Source of the DNA: Hymenobacter polaris
Lineage (GTDB): Bacteria; Bacteroidota; Bacteroidia; Cytophagales; Hymenobacteraceae
Length of the DNA: 64,000 bases
Direction of reading: 5' to 3'
Assembly (NCBI RefSeq): GCF_012927305.1
Contig: NZ_JABBGH010000003.1
Span: 1,116,001 to 1,180,000 of the forward strand
Shown here: in pieces, positions 49,577 to 57,934 of the stretch
Layout: each line of letters starts with the position of its first letter
Position numbering within the stretch: position 1 is the first letter of the stretch
Notes under the pieces: generated by a model
Told to the model about the DNA's origin: nothing
The model's input: only the letters and a program-made list of their open reading frames with translations
Database searches by the model: none
Program-made: the position numbers and the translations under genes

Positions 49577-50335
49577 CTACAGGTGCCGGATTTCCTGCAG
49601 GCCGAAGCGGCGCACGGTGCCCGCTATTTCTACCGCCAGCTGGCCGTCGGCCTCTACGCCCACGATGCAGCCCTGCACCCGCTGCCCACCTACCTCAAAC
49701 GGGTGCCACTCCTGGTAGCGGTACAGCACCCCTAGGTAGTCGCGCCGCAGCTCGCCTACGCGGCCGGCCCGCAGCTGCAGGTAGCGTGCCTCTAGGCACT
49801 CGAGCAGGCGGGCGGCCAGCTCTTCGCGCCGGAAGTAACGGCCCGTGAGCAAACTAAGCGAAGTAGGCGTGGGCAGGCCAAAATGCCGCTGGTTCACATT
49901 TAATCCCAAACCCACGACGCTAGCCTGAATCATTGCGCCGCCCAGGGTGTTCTCAATGAGAATTCCCCCTAGCTTCTGCTGGCCGAAATACAGGTCGTTG
50001 GGCCACTTGAGGCGCAACTGCTCGGCAGCCGGCAAAAACAGCGCCGCCCAATCGTGGGCGGCCAGCGCCACCGCCTGGCTCAGTGAAAACTGCTGGGTGG
50101 CGGCTAAAAAAGTGGGCTTCCACACCACCGAAAGCGTTAGGTTTTCGGCAGGGGCAGCCTGCCAGGTGTTGCCGCGCTGGCCCCGGCCAGCCGTCTGGTC
50201 GTCGGTTATGACGGTGCAGCCTTCACTGGCCCGGTTTTCGCGCAACAGTTGGTGCGCTTCCGTGTTGGTAGAAGGGCAGGCCGGCAACCAAATGAGTTGC
50301 TGGCCCGTGAAGATAGTATTAGGGCTGATGACCAC
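49577..50335 (-). CDS. birA: Biotin-[acetyl-CoA-carboxylase] ligase
   Basis: 252 residues with a GTG start at 50335. The biotinoyl-AMP loop GRGQRGNTWQA is at 50-60, STNTEAHQLL near 22-31 and LKWPNDLYFGQQKLGGILIE follow. There is no N-terminal helix-turn-helix, so it is a group I enzyme without repressor function. It attaches biotin to carboxyl carrier protein. Divergent from rsfS with only 48 bp between them, a conserved arrangement in Bacteroidota. The 235-bp gap downstream (49342-49576) contains nothing I recognise. Confidence 0.95.
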   Translation of the reverse strand: MVISPNTIFTGQQLIWLPACPSTNTEAHQLLRENRASEGCTVITDDQTAGRGQRGNTWQAAPAENLTLSVVWKPTFLAATQQFSLSQAVALAAHDWAALFLPAAEQLRLKWPNDLYFGQQKLGGILIENTLGGAMIQASVVGLGLNVNQRHFGLPTPTSLSLLTGRYFRREELAARLLECLEARYLQLRAGRVGELRRDYLGVLYRYQEWHPFEVGGQRVQGCIVGVEADGQLAVEIAGTVRRFGLQEIRHL

Positions 50336-50383
50336 GCAGTTTAGCAGTCGTACCTTAGCTTAGTTAAAACGAAAACGCACTCT

Positions 50384-50776
50384 ATGAAGAGCACCCAGGT
50401 CCGGCAGGATTCGGACACATTGGCAGAAATCGCCGTTCGCGGCTTGCAAGAACGCAAAGGGCAGGACATCGTCGTGCTCAATTTGAAAGAGTTGAAAAAC
50501 GCGGTAGCCGACTACTTTGTTATCTGCTCGGCTTCCAGCGATACTCAGCTCGACGCGCTGGCCCGCTCGGTAGAAGAAGAAGTAGAAAAAGTAACCGGCC
50601 AGGCTCCCTGGCAAAGCGAGGGCCGCACCAACCGCGAGTGGGTACTGCTGGACTATGTAGATGTGGTCGTGCACGTTTTCCTGCGCGACCGGCGCCAGTT
50701 CTACGCGCTCGAAGAGCTGTGGGGTGATGCCAAGATTACCTACGTGGAAGATACGGCCGACGTGGCGCGCCACTAG
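50384..50776 (+). CDS. rsfS: Ribosome silencing factor RsfS
   Basis: 130 residues. The Iojap/RsfS motifs ADYFVICSASSDTQLDALA and EGRTNREWVLLDYVDVVVHVF are present, with RQFYALEELWGDA at the end. It binds ribosomal protein L14 and blocks subunit joining in slow-growth conditions, acting in the cytoplasm. It starts the rsfS-ftsH-LUD series, separated from ftsH by a 184-bp region with alternative hairpins. Confidence 0.95.
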   Translation: MKSTQVRQDSDTLAEIAVRGLQERKGQDIVVLNLKELKNAVADYFVICSASSDTQLDALARSVEEEVEKVTGQAPWQSEGRTNREWVLLDYVDVVVHVFLRDRRQFYALEELWGDAKITYVEDTADVARH

Positions 50777-50783
50777 TTGCTAG

Positions 50784-50830
50784 GGCCGGGCTGGCTGCCA
50801 AGCCCGGCCAGCGTGCGCGGCTGGCCGGGC
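50784..50830 (+). promoter_or_regulatory. Mutually exclusive hairpins between rsfS and ftsH
   Basis: Segment 50784-50792 (GGCCGGGCT) pairs with 50801-50809, but 50802-50811 (GCCCGGCCAG) also pairs perfectly with 50821-50830. The middle segment cannot do both. No T-run follows, so it is not a plain intrinsic terminator. It may be an attenuator-like switch or just a hairpin cluster; the ftsH ATG is 130 bp further on. Confidence 0.45.
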
Positions 50831-50960
50831 GGTAGTAGTTACAAGATTTGGGCTTTACGCGTTGGCATAAAATACCTAACCCAATTCGTGCGTCTACTAC
50901 CAGGTGCTCGGCACGCGCCGCCGCTTACTAACTTAGTAACCAATTAGTTTTTAATCATTT

Positions 50961-53033
50961 ATGTCCGATACGACGCCCCCTAAGCGCCGCAAGCCGTCGC
51001 TGCCCACGCCCACTCCCCGGCCGGGAGTGCAGCTTTGGGTTATGGCCGGGCTGCTGGTGCTGTTCACCGGCCTGTTATTCTTCAATAACCGCAACGCCCC
51101 CATTAAAATCAACCAGCAGCGCTTTGAGCAGATGCTGGCCGCCGGCGACGTCAAAGACGTCACCGTCGTGAACAAGCAGGTAGTGGAGGTAGACCTCAAG
51201 CCCAGCGCCGAGCAGAAAGCCCCCTACAAGAATGAGCTGCTGTCGCAGCGCGGCCCGCTCATGGGCGACCGCGGCGCGCAGTACTACTTCCCGGTGCTCG
51301 ATTCCAAGCTGTTTCAGGAGCAGTTGGATAAGCTGCAGGCCAACGTGCCGGCCGGCCAGCAGGTGCCCCTGAACGTGACCGACCGCCAAAGCATCTTCGA
51401 CTTCATCAGCGGCTACGGGCTCATCATTCTGAGCGTGGTGCTGTTCGTGTTCCTCATGCGCCGCATGAGCAGCGCGGGTGGTCCGGGCGGCCAAATCTTC
51501 AACATCGGCAAGAGCCGCGCTGCCCTCTTCGAAGGCGGTGATAAGGTGAAGATTACGTTTAAGGACGTGGCCGGCCTGGAAGAAGCCAAGGAGGAAGTGC
51601 AAGAGATTGTGGAGTTCCTCAAGAACCCCAGCAAGTTCACCATCCTAGGGGGTAAGATTCCGAAAGGCGCCCTGCTGGTAGGGCCTCCTGGCACCGGCAA
51701 AACGCTGCTGGCCAAGGCCGTAGCTGGCGAGGCCGACGTGCCCTTTTTCTCGCTATCGGGCTCCGACTTCGTAGAGATGTTTGTGGGCGTGGGCGCGGCC
51801 CGTGTGCGCGACCTCTTTAAGCAAGCCAAGGCCAAGGCGCCGTGCATCATCTTCATCGACGAGATTGATGCCGTGGGCCGCTCGCGCAGCAAGGGCGCCA
51901 TGCCCGGCGGCAACGACGAGCGCGAAAACACCCTCAACTCGCTGCTGGTGGAGATGGACGGCTTCGGCACCGACTCGGGCGTTATCATCCTGGCTGCCAC
52001 CAACCGCCCCGATACCCTCGACTCGGCCCTACTGCGCCCCGGCCGCTTCGACCGCCAGATTAGCATCGACAAGCCCGATATCGTGGGCCGCACCCAGATT
52101 TTCAACGTGCACCTTAAGCCCCTGACCCTAGGGCCCGACGTGGACGCCAAGAAGCTCTCGGCCATGACCCCCGGCTTTGCGGGTGCCGAAATCGCCAACG
52201 TCTGCAACGAGGCTGCCCTTATTGCCGCCCGCCGCGACAAGAAGATGATTACGGCCCAAGATTTCACCGACGCTATCGACCGCGTAATCGGCGGCCTGGA
52301 GAAGAAGAACAAGATTATCAGCCCCGGCGAGAAGAAAATTGTAGCTTACCACGAGGCTGGCCACGCTATCGCCGGCTGGTTTCTAGAGCACTGCGACCCG
52401 CTGGTGAAGGTGAGCATCGTGCCCCGCGGCGTTGCCGCGCTCGGCTACGCGCAGTACCTGCCCAAGGAGCAATTTCTATACAATACCGAGCAGCTGATTG
52501 ACGAGATGTGCATGGCCCTAGGGGGCCGCGCCGCCGAGGAATTGGTATTTGGTAAAATCTCGACCGGCGCGCTGAGCGACCTCGAGCGCATTACCAAAAT
52601 GGCCTATAGCATCGTGACGATGTACGGCATGAACGCCAAGCTTGGCAACGTGTCGTTCTACGACTCCAAGGGCCAAGGTGAATACGGCTTCACCAAGCCG
52701 TATTCGGAAGCTACCTCGCAAATGATTGACGAAGAGGTGCGTAGCATCATCGAGCAGTCATATGTGCGCACCAAGGAGCTGCTGACCGAGCGCCGCCACG
52801 AGCTGGAGGTAATTGCCAAGGAACTGCTGGAGAAAGAAGTGCTGCTGCAAGACGACCTCGAGCGCCTGGTAGGCCCGCGCCCCAACGGCGCCCAAACCAA
52901 CTACCAGGCCCACATGGCCGGTACTGACCGCTCGGAAACCGCTACCGACCTGCGCCGCGAGCACCCCGACGCATTAACCGGCGACCTGCCCGAGCTGCAC
53001 TTACCCGGCCAGCCTGAGTCAGAGCCCGTGTAG
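50961..53033 (+). CDS. ftsH: ATP-dependent zinc metalloprotease FtsH
   Basis: 690 residues. Two N-terminal membrane helices (about 23-43 and 138-157) bracket a periplasmic domain. The AAA+ module has Walker A GPPGTGKT at 241-248, Walker B IIFIDEIDAVG, and the SRH arginine-rich NRPDTLDSALLRPGRFDR. The zinc site is HEAGH at 464-468 in the peptidase domain. It degrades membrane and some cytoplasmic proteins at the inner membrane and is often essential. The last about 60 residues are acidic and disordered. A terminator follows at 53065. Confidence 0.97.
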   Translation: MSDTTPPKRRKPSLPTPTPRPGVQLWVMAGLLVLFTGLLFFNNRNAPIKINQQRFEQMLAAGDVKDVTVVNKQVVEVDLKPSAEQKAPYKNELLSQRGPLMGDRGAQYYFPVLDSKLFQEQLDKLQANVPAGQQVPLNVTDRQSIFDFISGYGLIILSVVLFVFLMRRMSSAGGPGGQIFNIGKSRAALFEGGDKVKITFKDVAGLEEAKEEVQEIVEFLKNPSKFTILGGKIPKGALLVGPPGTGKTLLAKAVAGEADVPFFSLSGSDFVEMFVGVGAARVRDLFKQAKAKAPCIIFIDEIDAVGRSRSKGAMPGGNDERENTLNSLLVEMDGFGTDSGVIILAATNRPDTLDSALLRPGRFDRQISIDKPDIVGRTQIFNVHLKPLTLGPDVDAKKLSAMTPGFAGAEIANVCNEAALIAARRDKKMITAQDFTDAIDRVIGGLEKKNKIISPGEKKIVAYHEAGHAIAGWFLEHCDPLVKVSIVPRGVAALGYAQYLPKEQFLYNTEQLIDEMCMALGGRAAEELVFGKISTGALSDLERITKMAYSIVTMYGMNAKLGNVSFYDSKGQGEYGFTKPYSEATSQMIDEEVRSIIEQSYVRTKELLTERRHELEVIAKELLEKEVLLQDDLERLVGPRPNGAQTNYQAHMAGTDRSETATDLRREHPDALTGDLPELHLPGQPESEPV

Positions 53034-53064
53034 AGCTGCGTGACGCGCTGCTAGTTAGCCAAGT

Positions 53065-53103
53065 AAACGGCCAGCTTCTATCCGGAAGCTGGCCGTTTTT
53101 TTA
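53065..53103 (+). terminator. Intrinsic terminator of ftsH
   Basis: Stem AAACGGCCAGCTTC / GAAGCTGGCCGTTT followed by further T. Confidence 0.92.
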
Positions 53104-53154
53104 GCGCCCAAGGTACCCTAGGGGCTTCGCCGCCGGGCGCGTGCGGCGCGTTCC

Positions 53155-53162
53155 TACCTTTG
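53155..53162 (+). promoter_or_regulatory. -7 element (TACCTTTG) of the LUD-domain gene
   Basis: TANNTTTG match ending 5 nt before ATG 53168, which would give an essentially leaderless transcript. Confidence 0.65.
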
Positions 53163-53167
53163 TAGCC

Positions 53168-53836
53168 ATGTCCACTTCCCGCGAAGCTATGCTGGCCCGC
53201 ATTCGCACTGCGCTGGCGGCCGGGCCGGCGCCCGCCCCGCCCGAGCCCGACTGGGCGGCCCCGGTGCATCCGCCGCTGCCCCCTGGCGCCACCCTGGCTG
53301 AAGTGTTCGCGGCTAATTTTCAGCGCATTGGGGGGGAGTTCTTTTACTGTGACACCCTAGGAGCGCTGGGCGAGCAGCTGCAAACCTGGCTAACCGAGCG
53401 GCTGCCGGCGACCGGTGGCCGGTTTTACGCCTGGGAACCCGCTATGCAGGCGCTGCTGGCTGCCGCTGGCGTACCTTTTCAGGCCGATGAAGAGGAGTTT
53501 ATCGACCAGGCTGCGGCGGGGCTCACGAGCTGCGAGGCGCTGGTGGCGCGCACGGGCAGCCTACTGCTAAGCGCCGCCACGGCCAGCGGGCGGCGCCTCA
53601 GCATCTACCCCGAGCAGCACGTGGTGCTGGCCCGCCCCAGCCAGGTGGTGGTCGAAATAGCCGACGCGCTGGCCGTGACGGCCGCCCGCTACGGCGGGGT
53701 GCTGCCGTCCATGCTTTCGCTCACCACGGGGCCCAGCCGCACGGCTGATATTGAAAAAACGCTGGTACTCGGGGCCCACGGCCCGCGCCGGCTCACGCTG
53801 TTTCTGCTTGCTGATGGTGCCGAAAACCTGGCCTGA
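53168..53836 (+). CDS. LUD-domain protein (LutC/YkgG family)
   Basis: 222 residues from ATG 53168. LUD-family features include TSREAMLARIRTALA at the start, CEALVARTGSLLLSAATASGR, YPEQHVVLARPSQVVVEIAD and the closing TGPSRTADIEKTLVLGAHGP motif. In other bacteria LutC belongs to the LutABC lactate oxidation complex, but no lutA or lutB is nearby; the position after ftsH is a conserved Bacteroidota arrangement, so an unlinked function is possible. It overlaps the LpxH-like gene by 23 nt. Confidence 0.9.
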   Translation: MSTSREAMLARIRTALAAGPAPAPPEPDWAAPVHPPLPPGATLAEVFAANFQRIGGEFFYCDTLGALGEQLQTWLTERLPATGGRFYAWEPAMQALLAAAGVPFQADEEEFIDQAAAGLTSCEALVARTGSLLLSAATASGRRLSIYPEQHVVLARPSQVVVEIADALAVTAARYGGVLPSMLSLTTGPSRTADIEKTLVLGAHGPRRLTLFLLADGAENLA

Positions 53837-54605
53837 GCTGCCGCCCCAGGCCCTAGGGCCCGGCCAGCAGGTATACTTCGCCTCCGACTTCCACCTGGGT
53901 GTGCCCGACGCTGCCACCTCGCGCGAGCGGGAGCGCCGCATTGTGCGCTGGCTCGACCAGGCAGCCCGCGATGCGGCGGCCATTTACCTGCTCGGCGACG
54001 TGTTCGACTTCTGGTTTGAGTACAAGCATGCCATCCCCAAGGGCTTCAGCCGGCTGCAGGGCAAGCTGGCCGAGCTGACCGATAGCGGCCTGCCCGTCAC
54101 GCTCTTTACCGGCAACCACGACCTGTGGATGTTCGACTACTTCACCCAGGAGATGGGCATTCCGGTGCACCGCCAGCCGGTAAGCCAACAGATTGGCGAT
54201 AAATACTTTCACCTGGGCCACGGCGACGGCCTGGGGCCCGGCGACTTTGCCTACCGCCGCGTGCTGAAGCCCGTGTTTGAGTCGCGCCTGATGCAGTGGC
54301 TGTTTGCCCGCGTGCACCCCAACCTGGGCATTGGCTTGGCCAATGGCTGGAGCCAGCGCTCGCGCCTGAGCAACGGTGCGGCCGACGAGAACTATTTTGG
54401 CGAAGACGAGTGGCTGCTGCAATACTGCCGGGCCGTGGAGGCGCGCCGCCACCACGATTACTACGTGTTTGGCCACCGCCACCTGCCCCTCGACGTAGCA
54501 GTAGGCCCCGGCAGCCGCTACCTTAACCTCGGCGAGTGGGTCAATTATTGCTCGTATGGGGTGTATGATGGGAGTACGATGGAACTGTGCGACTACAAGG
54601 GCTAG
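53814..54605 (+). CDS. UDP-2,3-diacylglucosamine diphosphatase (LpxH-like)
   Basis: 263 residues from ATG 53814, inside the LUD gene; the longer frame from 53751 lacks family character. Calcineurin-type metal ligands are all visible: FASDFHLG, GDVFDFWF, TGNHDLWMFD, HLGHGDG, and FGHRHLPL. LpxH removes UMP from UDP-diacylglucosamine to make lipid X in lipid A synthesis at the inner membrane. It would agree with kdsA elsewhere in this window. It overlaps the LUD gene by 23 nt and the following lipoprotein gene by 38 nt. Confidence 0.9.
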   Translation: MVPKTWPELPPQALGPGQQVYFASDFHLGVPDAATSRERERRIVRWLDQAARDAAAIYLLGDVFDFWFEYKHAIPKGFSRLQGKLAELTDSGLPVTLFTGNHDLWMFDYFTQEMGIPVHRQPVSQQIGDKYFHLGHGDGLGPGDFAYRRVLKPVFESRLMQWLFARVHPNLGIGLANGWSQRSRLSNGAADENYFGEDEWLLQYCRAVEARRHHDYYVFGHRHLPLDVAVGPGSRYLNLGEWVNYCSYGVYDGSTMELCDYKG

Positions 54606-55521
54606 CCGGCGCCTGGCGCTGATGGCGGCCTGCCTGCTGCCCCTATTGGCCTGCGCCCAGGCCAACGTGCCCGCGGGCGCCTCGGTGGCCCCGGCGGCCG
54701 GCCTGGCCCCGGTCGAGTCGACGCGCCTGCCGGGCCAGATTAGCCCGACGGCACCCGCGCCGGCCGCCGCCACTTGGCTGCCCATAAAGGCCCTAGGGCT
54801 GCCCGCGCCCGGCCCGGCCTCGCTGGATAGACGCGGCACGCTCTACGTGGCCGACCGCGACAACAACCTGCGCCAGCTCAGCCGCGAGGGGGCGCCGCTT
54901 AATACGTACTCGCCCGCCCAGCCGGGCCACGTGGCCCTGATTGAAGCCTGGAACCAGAACAGCCTGCTGGTTTTTTACGACGACCGCCAGCAGGTGCTGC
55001 TGCTCGACCGCTTTCTGGCGCCGCTGAGCGAGATACGGCTGGCCGACTACGTGGACGGCACCGTGCGCACCGCCACCCTGGCCCCCGACGGCCTGCTGTG
55101 GCTGCTCGACGAAAGCACCCTCAATCTGCGCGAGTTCGACCCCCAGGCCCTGCGCGTGGTGCAGAGCACGCCGCTCGATTTGCTGATTGGGCGCGGCGCG
55201 CGGCCCGACTTCCGCTTCCTGCGCCAGTACCAAAACAACGTGTACCTGGTAGACCGCGCCAGCGGCATCTTCGTATTCGATAACCTAGGCAACTACCGCA
55301 AGAAGCTGCCCTTTGCGGGCCTCGACAACATCACGTTCAGAGGCGATGAGCTGGTGTACCTCAGCGGCGGGCTGCTGCACTTCTTCCACCTCTACAACCT
55401 CACCGAGCGCACCCAGGCCCTGCCCGACGGCCTCGATGCAACGACCGTGCGCCAGGTGCTGCTGGGCGATGACTTTGGATATTTTATAACCGCGGCCGGA
55501 GTGCAGATTTACCGGCTTTGA
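54568..55521 (+). CDS. Predicted lipoprotein, beta-propeller-like, unknown function
   Basis: 317 residues from ATG 54568; 54556 or 54622 are also possible. The N-terminus has the arginine pair and hydrophobic stretch of a signal (RRLALMAACLLPLLAC), with LLAC as a lipobox. The body contains repeated strands such as DRRGTLYVADRDNNLRQLS and LLLDRFLAPLSEIRLADY, resembling a six-bladed propeller. No enzyme motif is seen. It probably lies on the inner or outer membrane facing the periplasm. It overlaps lpxH by 38 nt, so translation is likely coupled. Confidence 0.75.
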   Translation: MGVRWNCATTRASRRLALMAACLLPLLACAQANVPAGASVAPAAGLAPVESTRLPGQISPTAPAPAAATWLPIKALGLPAPGPASLDRRGTLYVADRDNNLRQLSREGAPLNTYSPAQPGHVALIEAWNQNSLLVFYDDRQQVLLLDRFLAPLSEIRLADYVDGTVRTATLAPDGLLWLLDESTLNLREFDPQALRVVQSTPLDLLIGRGARPDFRFLRQYQNNVYLVDRASGIFVFDNLGNYRKKLPFAGLDNITFRGDELVYLSGGLLHFFHLYNLTERTQALPDGLDATTVRQVLLGDDFGYFITAAGVQIYRL

Positions 55522-55688
55522 GGCGCGCCCCGAAATGCTGGTAGTGAGGTCTTGCCGGCCGGTACGGTACGGCTAAGCGTAAGTAAATGATTGAAAGTAA
55601 CTAGGTTGCAGAAAGCGCCTAGGCCGTAACTCGCCTTCAAAAGGGCCGTTAGCCTAGGAGTAATCTTTTCCACCTTGTTCCTTTTCCC

Positions 55689-56852
55689 ATGAAAGCTTTG
55701 ATGTTTCACGGCCCGCGCAACGTTAGCGTCGATACCGTTGACGACCCCATTCTGAAGGACGCGCGCGACGCCATTATCCGCGTGACGAGCACGGCCATTT
55801 GCGGCTCCGACCTGCACATCTACAACGGCTCGCTGCCTACCACGCCCATGGTGCTGGGCCACGAGTTTATGGGCATCGTGGAGGAAGTGGGCAAGGGAAT
55901 AAGCAACCTCAAGCGCGGCGACCGCGTGGTGGTGCCCTTTCCGGTGGCGTGCGGCACGTGCTTTTTTTGCAACCACGAGTTGCCCGGCCACTGCGAAAAC
56001 TCCAACCCCAAGCACTACGGACCCGAGGGCGGCCTGCTAACCCAGAAGGGCGGCGCGCTCTTCGGCTACACCGACCTCTACGGCGGCTACGACGGCGGCC
56101 AGGCCGAGTTTGTGCGCGTGCCCTACGCCGACTACGGCCCGCGCAAAGTACCCGATTTTCTGAGCGATGAGCAGGTGCTGTTCCTGACCGATATTTTTCC
56201 CACCGGCTACTCGGGCATCGACTGGGCTGAGGTGCGCGGGGGCGAGTTCGTGGCCATTTTTGGGGCGGGCCCGGTGGGCATTATGGCCGCCAAAAGCGCC
56301 TGGCTGCGCGGCGCGGCTCGGGTGCTCATCATTGACACCCAGCAGTACCGGCTGGACAAGGCCAAGGAAACCACGCGCTGCGAAATTTTGCGTTGGGAAA
56401 GCCACGACCAGGTGGTGCAGGTAATCCGCGACATGAGCGAGGGCCGCGGCGCCGACGTGTGCGTGGACTGCGTAGGCTTCGAGCCCGACCGCGACCTGCT
56501 GGACCGGGTGAAGGCGGTGGTGAACCTGGAAAAGGGCTCGCCCAAGATTATTGAAACCTGCATGAGCGCCGTGCGGCGCGGCGGCGTGGTGTCGGTGCTG
56601 GGGGTGTACGCCACCACCAACGACAACTTCCCGGTGGGCCAGTTTTTCGATAAGGGCATCAAACTGGTGGGCGGCCAGGCCCCGGCCCACCGGCACATCG
56701 ACAAGCTGCTCGACCATATCATTAAGGGCGAAGTAGTGCTCGACGACATCATCTCGCACCGCCTGCCGCTAAGCCAGGCGGCGCACGGCTACGACATCTT
56801 CCGCCACAAAAAGGACAATTGCCTGAAAGTGGTACTCAAGCCCGGCGAATAG
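55689..56852 (+). CDS. Zinc-dependent alcohol dehydrogenase (MDR, formaldehyde dehydrogenase-like)
   Basis: 387 residues. Catalytic zinc ligands Cys38 (AICGSD) and His58-Glu59 (GHEFMG), and the structural zinc set Cys88, Cys91, Cys94 and Cys102 (CGTCFFCNHELPGHC), are complete. The Rossmann motif GAGPVGIMA follows near 196. The length and the extended loop before the Rossmann fold resemble glutathione-independent formaldehyde dehydrogenases. It oxidises an alcohol or aldehyde with NAD(P), substrate unknown, in the cytoplasm. It has its own terminator. Confidence 0.92.
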   Translation: MKALMFHGPRNVSVDTVDDPILKDARDAIIRVTSTAICGSDLHIYNGSLPTTPMVLGHEFMGIVEEVGKGISNLKRGDRVVVPFPVACGTCFFCNHELPGHCENSNPKHYGPEGGLLTQKGGALFGYTDLYGGYDGGQAEFVRVPYADYGPRKVPDFLSDEQVLFLTDIFPTGYSGIDWAEVRGGEFVAIFGAGPVGIMAAKSAWLRGAARVLIIDTQQYRLDKAKETTRCEILRWESHDQVVQVIRDMSEGRGADVCVDCVGFEPDRDLLDRVKAVVNLEKGSPKIIETCMSAVRRGGVVSVLGVYATTNDNFPVGQFFDKGIKLVGGQAPAHRHIDKLLDHIIKGEVVLDDIISHRLPLSQAAHGYDIFRHKKDNCLKVVLKPGE

Positions 56853-56878
56853 CCTTTGGTTACTGCCCCACGTTTGCC

Positions 56879-56913
56879 AAGCGCCTCGGTCCCTGCGGCT
56901 GGGGCGCTTTTTT
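56879..56913 (+). terminator. Intrinsic terminator of the alcohol dehydrogenase gene
   Basis: Stem AAGCGCC / GGCGCTT with a loop of about 15 nt and a run of T. Confidence 0.85.
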
Positions 56914-57037
56914 GTGGGCCGCGCATTGCGTGGCGCTAGCAGGCCTAGGGATGATAGCGTGATGGTAAGATGAAGGAATATCAAAATTAATCGTTACGTT
57001 AGCGGCCTCAACTTGCTGCCGGTTAGTTCGCTACCTC

Positions 57038-57706
57038 ATGGATGACGAAGCGCTGATTAGCCAGAAGATAGCGGAAATTGCCGCCACGGCCGACCAGTAT
57101 CCCTGCGTGGTCATTATTCACCACGTGCCCACGCAAACCGTGCGCTACATGTCGGCGTGGGGCCTGCGCCTGCTGGGCGCCACCCTGGAAGAGCTGCGGG
57201 CCCTAGGGCCCCAGTTCTCGCCCACTTACTTTAATACTGCGGAGTCGGACGAATACGTGGCGCAGGCGTTTGAACTGGTACATAAAAACAGTCAACCCGA
57301 GGTGCAGACTTGCTTTCAGCAGGCGCGCACCACCGAGCGCCCCGGCTGGAGCTGGTACCTCACGGCCATGCGCCGGCTACTGAGCGACGCGCAGGGCGCG
57401 CCCCTGCTGCTGCTATGCCTGGCCGTGCCGCTGCACCCCGACAACCACTTTGCCGCCAAGGTGCAGCGCCTGATTGATGATAACGGCTTTTTGCGCGCCA
57501 ATAGCAGCCGCTACGCCACGCTCACCACGCGCGAGCGCGCCGTGCTGCGCCTGCTGGCCCTAGGGCACAGCGCGGCCGAAATAGCCGGCCAGCTCTTTAT
57601 TTCGGTGCAAACGGCCGAAACCCACCGCCGCAACATTCGGCATAAGCTGGCGGCGCCTTCGCTATTCGAGCTAGGGCAGTACGCGCGGGCTTTCGACTTG
57701 ATTTAG
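57038..57706 (+). CDS. LuxR-family transcriptional regulator with PAS-like N-terminus
   Basis: 222 residues. The N-terminal about 130 residues resemble a PAS sensor (VVIIHHVPTQTVRYMSAWGL, LLGATLEELRALGP). The C-terminal LuxR helix-turn-helix is LTTRERAVLRLLALGHSAAEI...VQTAETHRRNIRHKL (about 158-203), with the recognition helix intact. There is no receiver domain, so it may sense a ligand directly or act downstream of another sensor. Convergent with the outer-membrane receptor; 228 bp of sequence (57707-57934) between them contains nothing recognisable. Confidence 0.9.
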   Translation: MDDEALISQKIAEIAATADQYPCVVIIHHVPTQTVRYMSAWGLRLLGATLEELRALGPQFSPTYFNTAESDEYVAQAFELVHKNSQPEVQTCFQQARTTERPGWSWYLTAMRRLLSDAQGAPLLLLCLAVPLHPDNHFAAKVQRLIDDNGFLRANSSRYATLTTRERAVLRLLALGHSAAEIAGQLFISVQTAETHRRNIRHKLAAPSLFELGQYARAFDLI

Positions 57707-57934
57707 CGTTGCCTGGGCGGGCGGGCCCTAGGCCCCGGCGCCCGTGGTAGCCGGCCAAGGTTTGCGGGTGACCAGTGGGCCCGGTGTGGCGCTCACGCCT
57801 AGGTTGTATGAACGGACCAAGCCGCCCTTTGCGCTCGGCCGTGGGCTCGGTGGCCGTCAAGTTTCTTAGCCCAGAAGAACTGCGGCCAGGTGGCTACCCG
57901 CTGCCATTCGCGCCCGCCACGGGCAGTGCCCTGC

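Noticed and set aside
49430..49735. Plus-strand frame opposite the 3' end of birA
   Set aside because: It lies mostly antisense to birA, has no signal or domain, and no promoter element was found.
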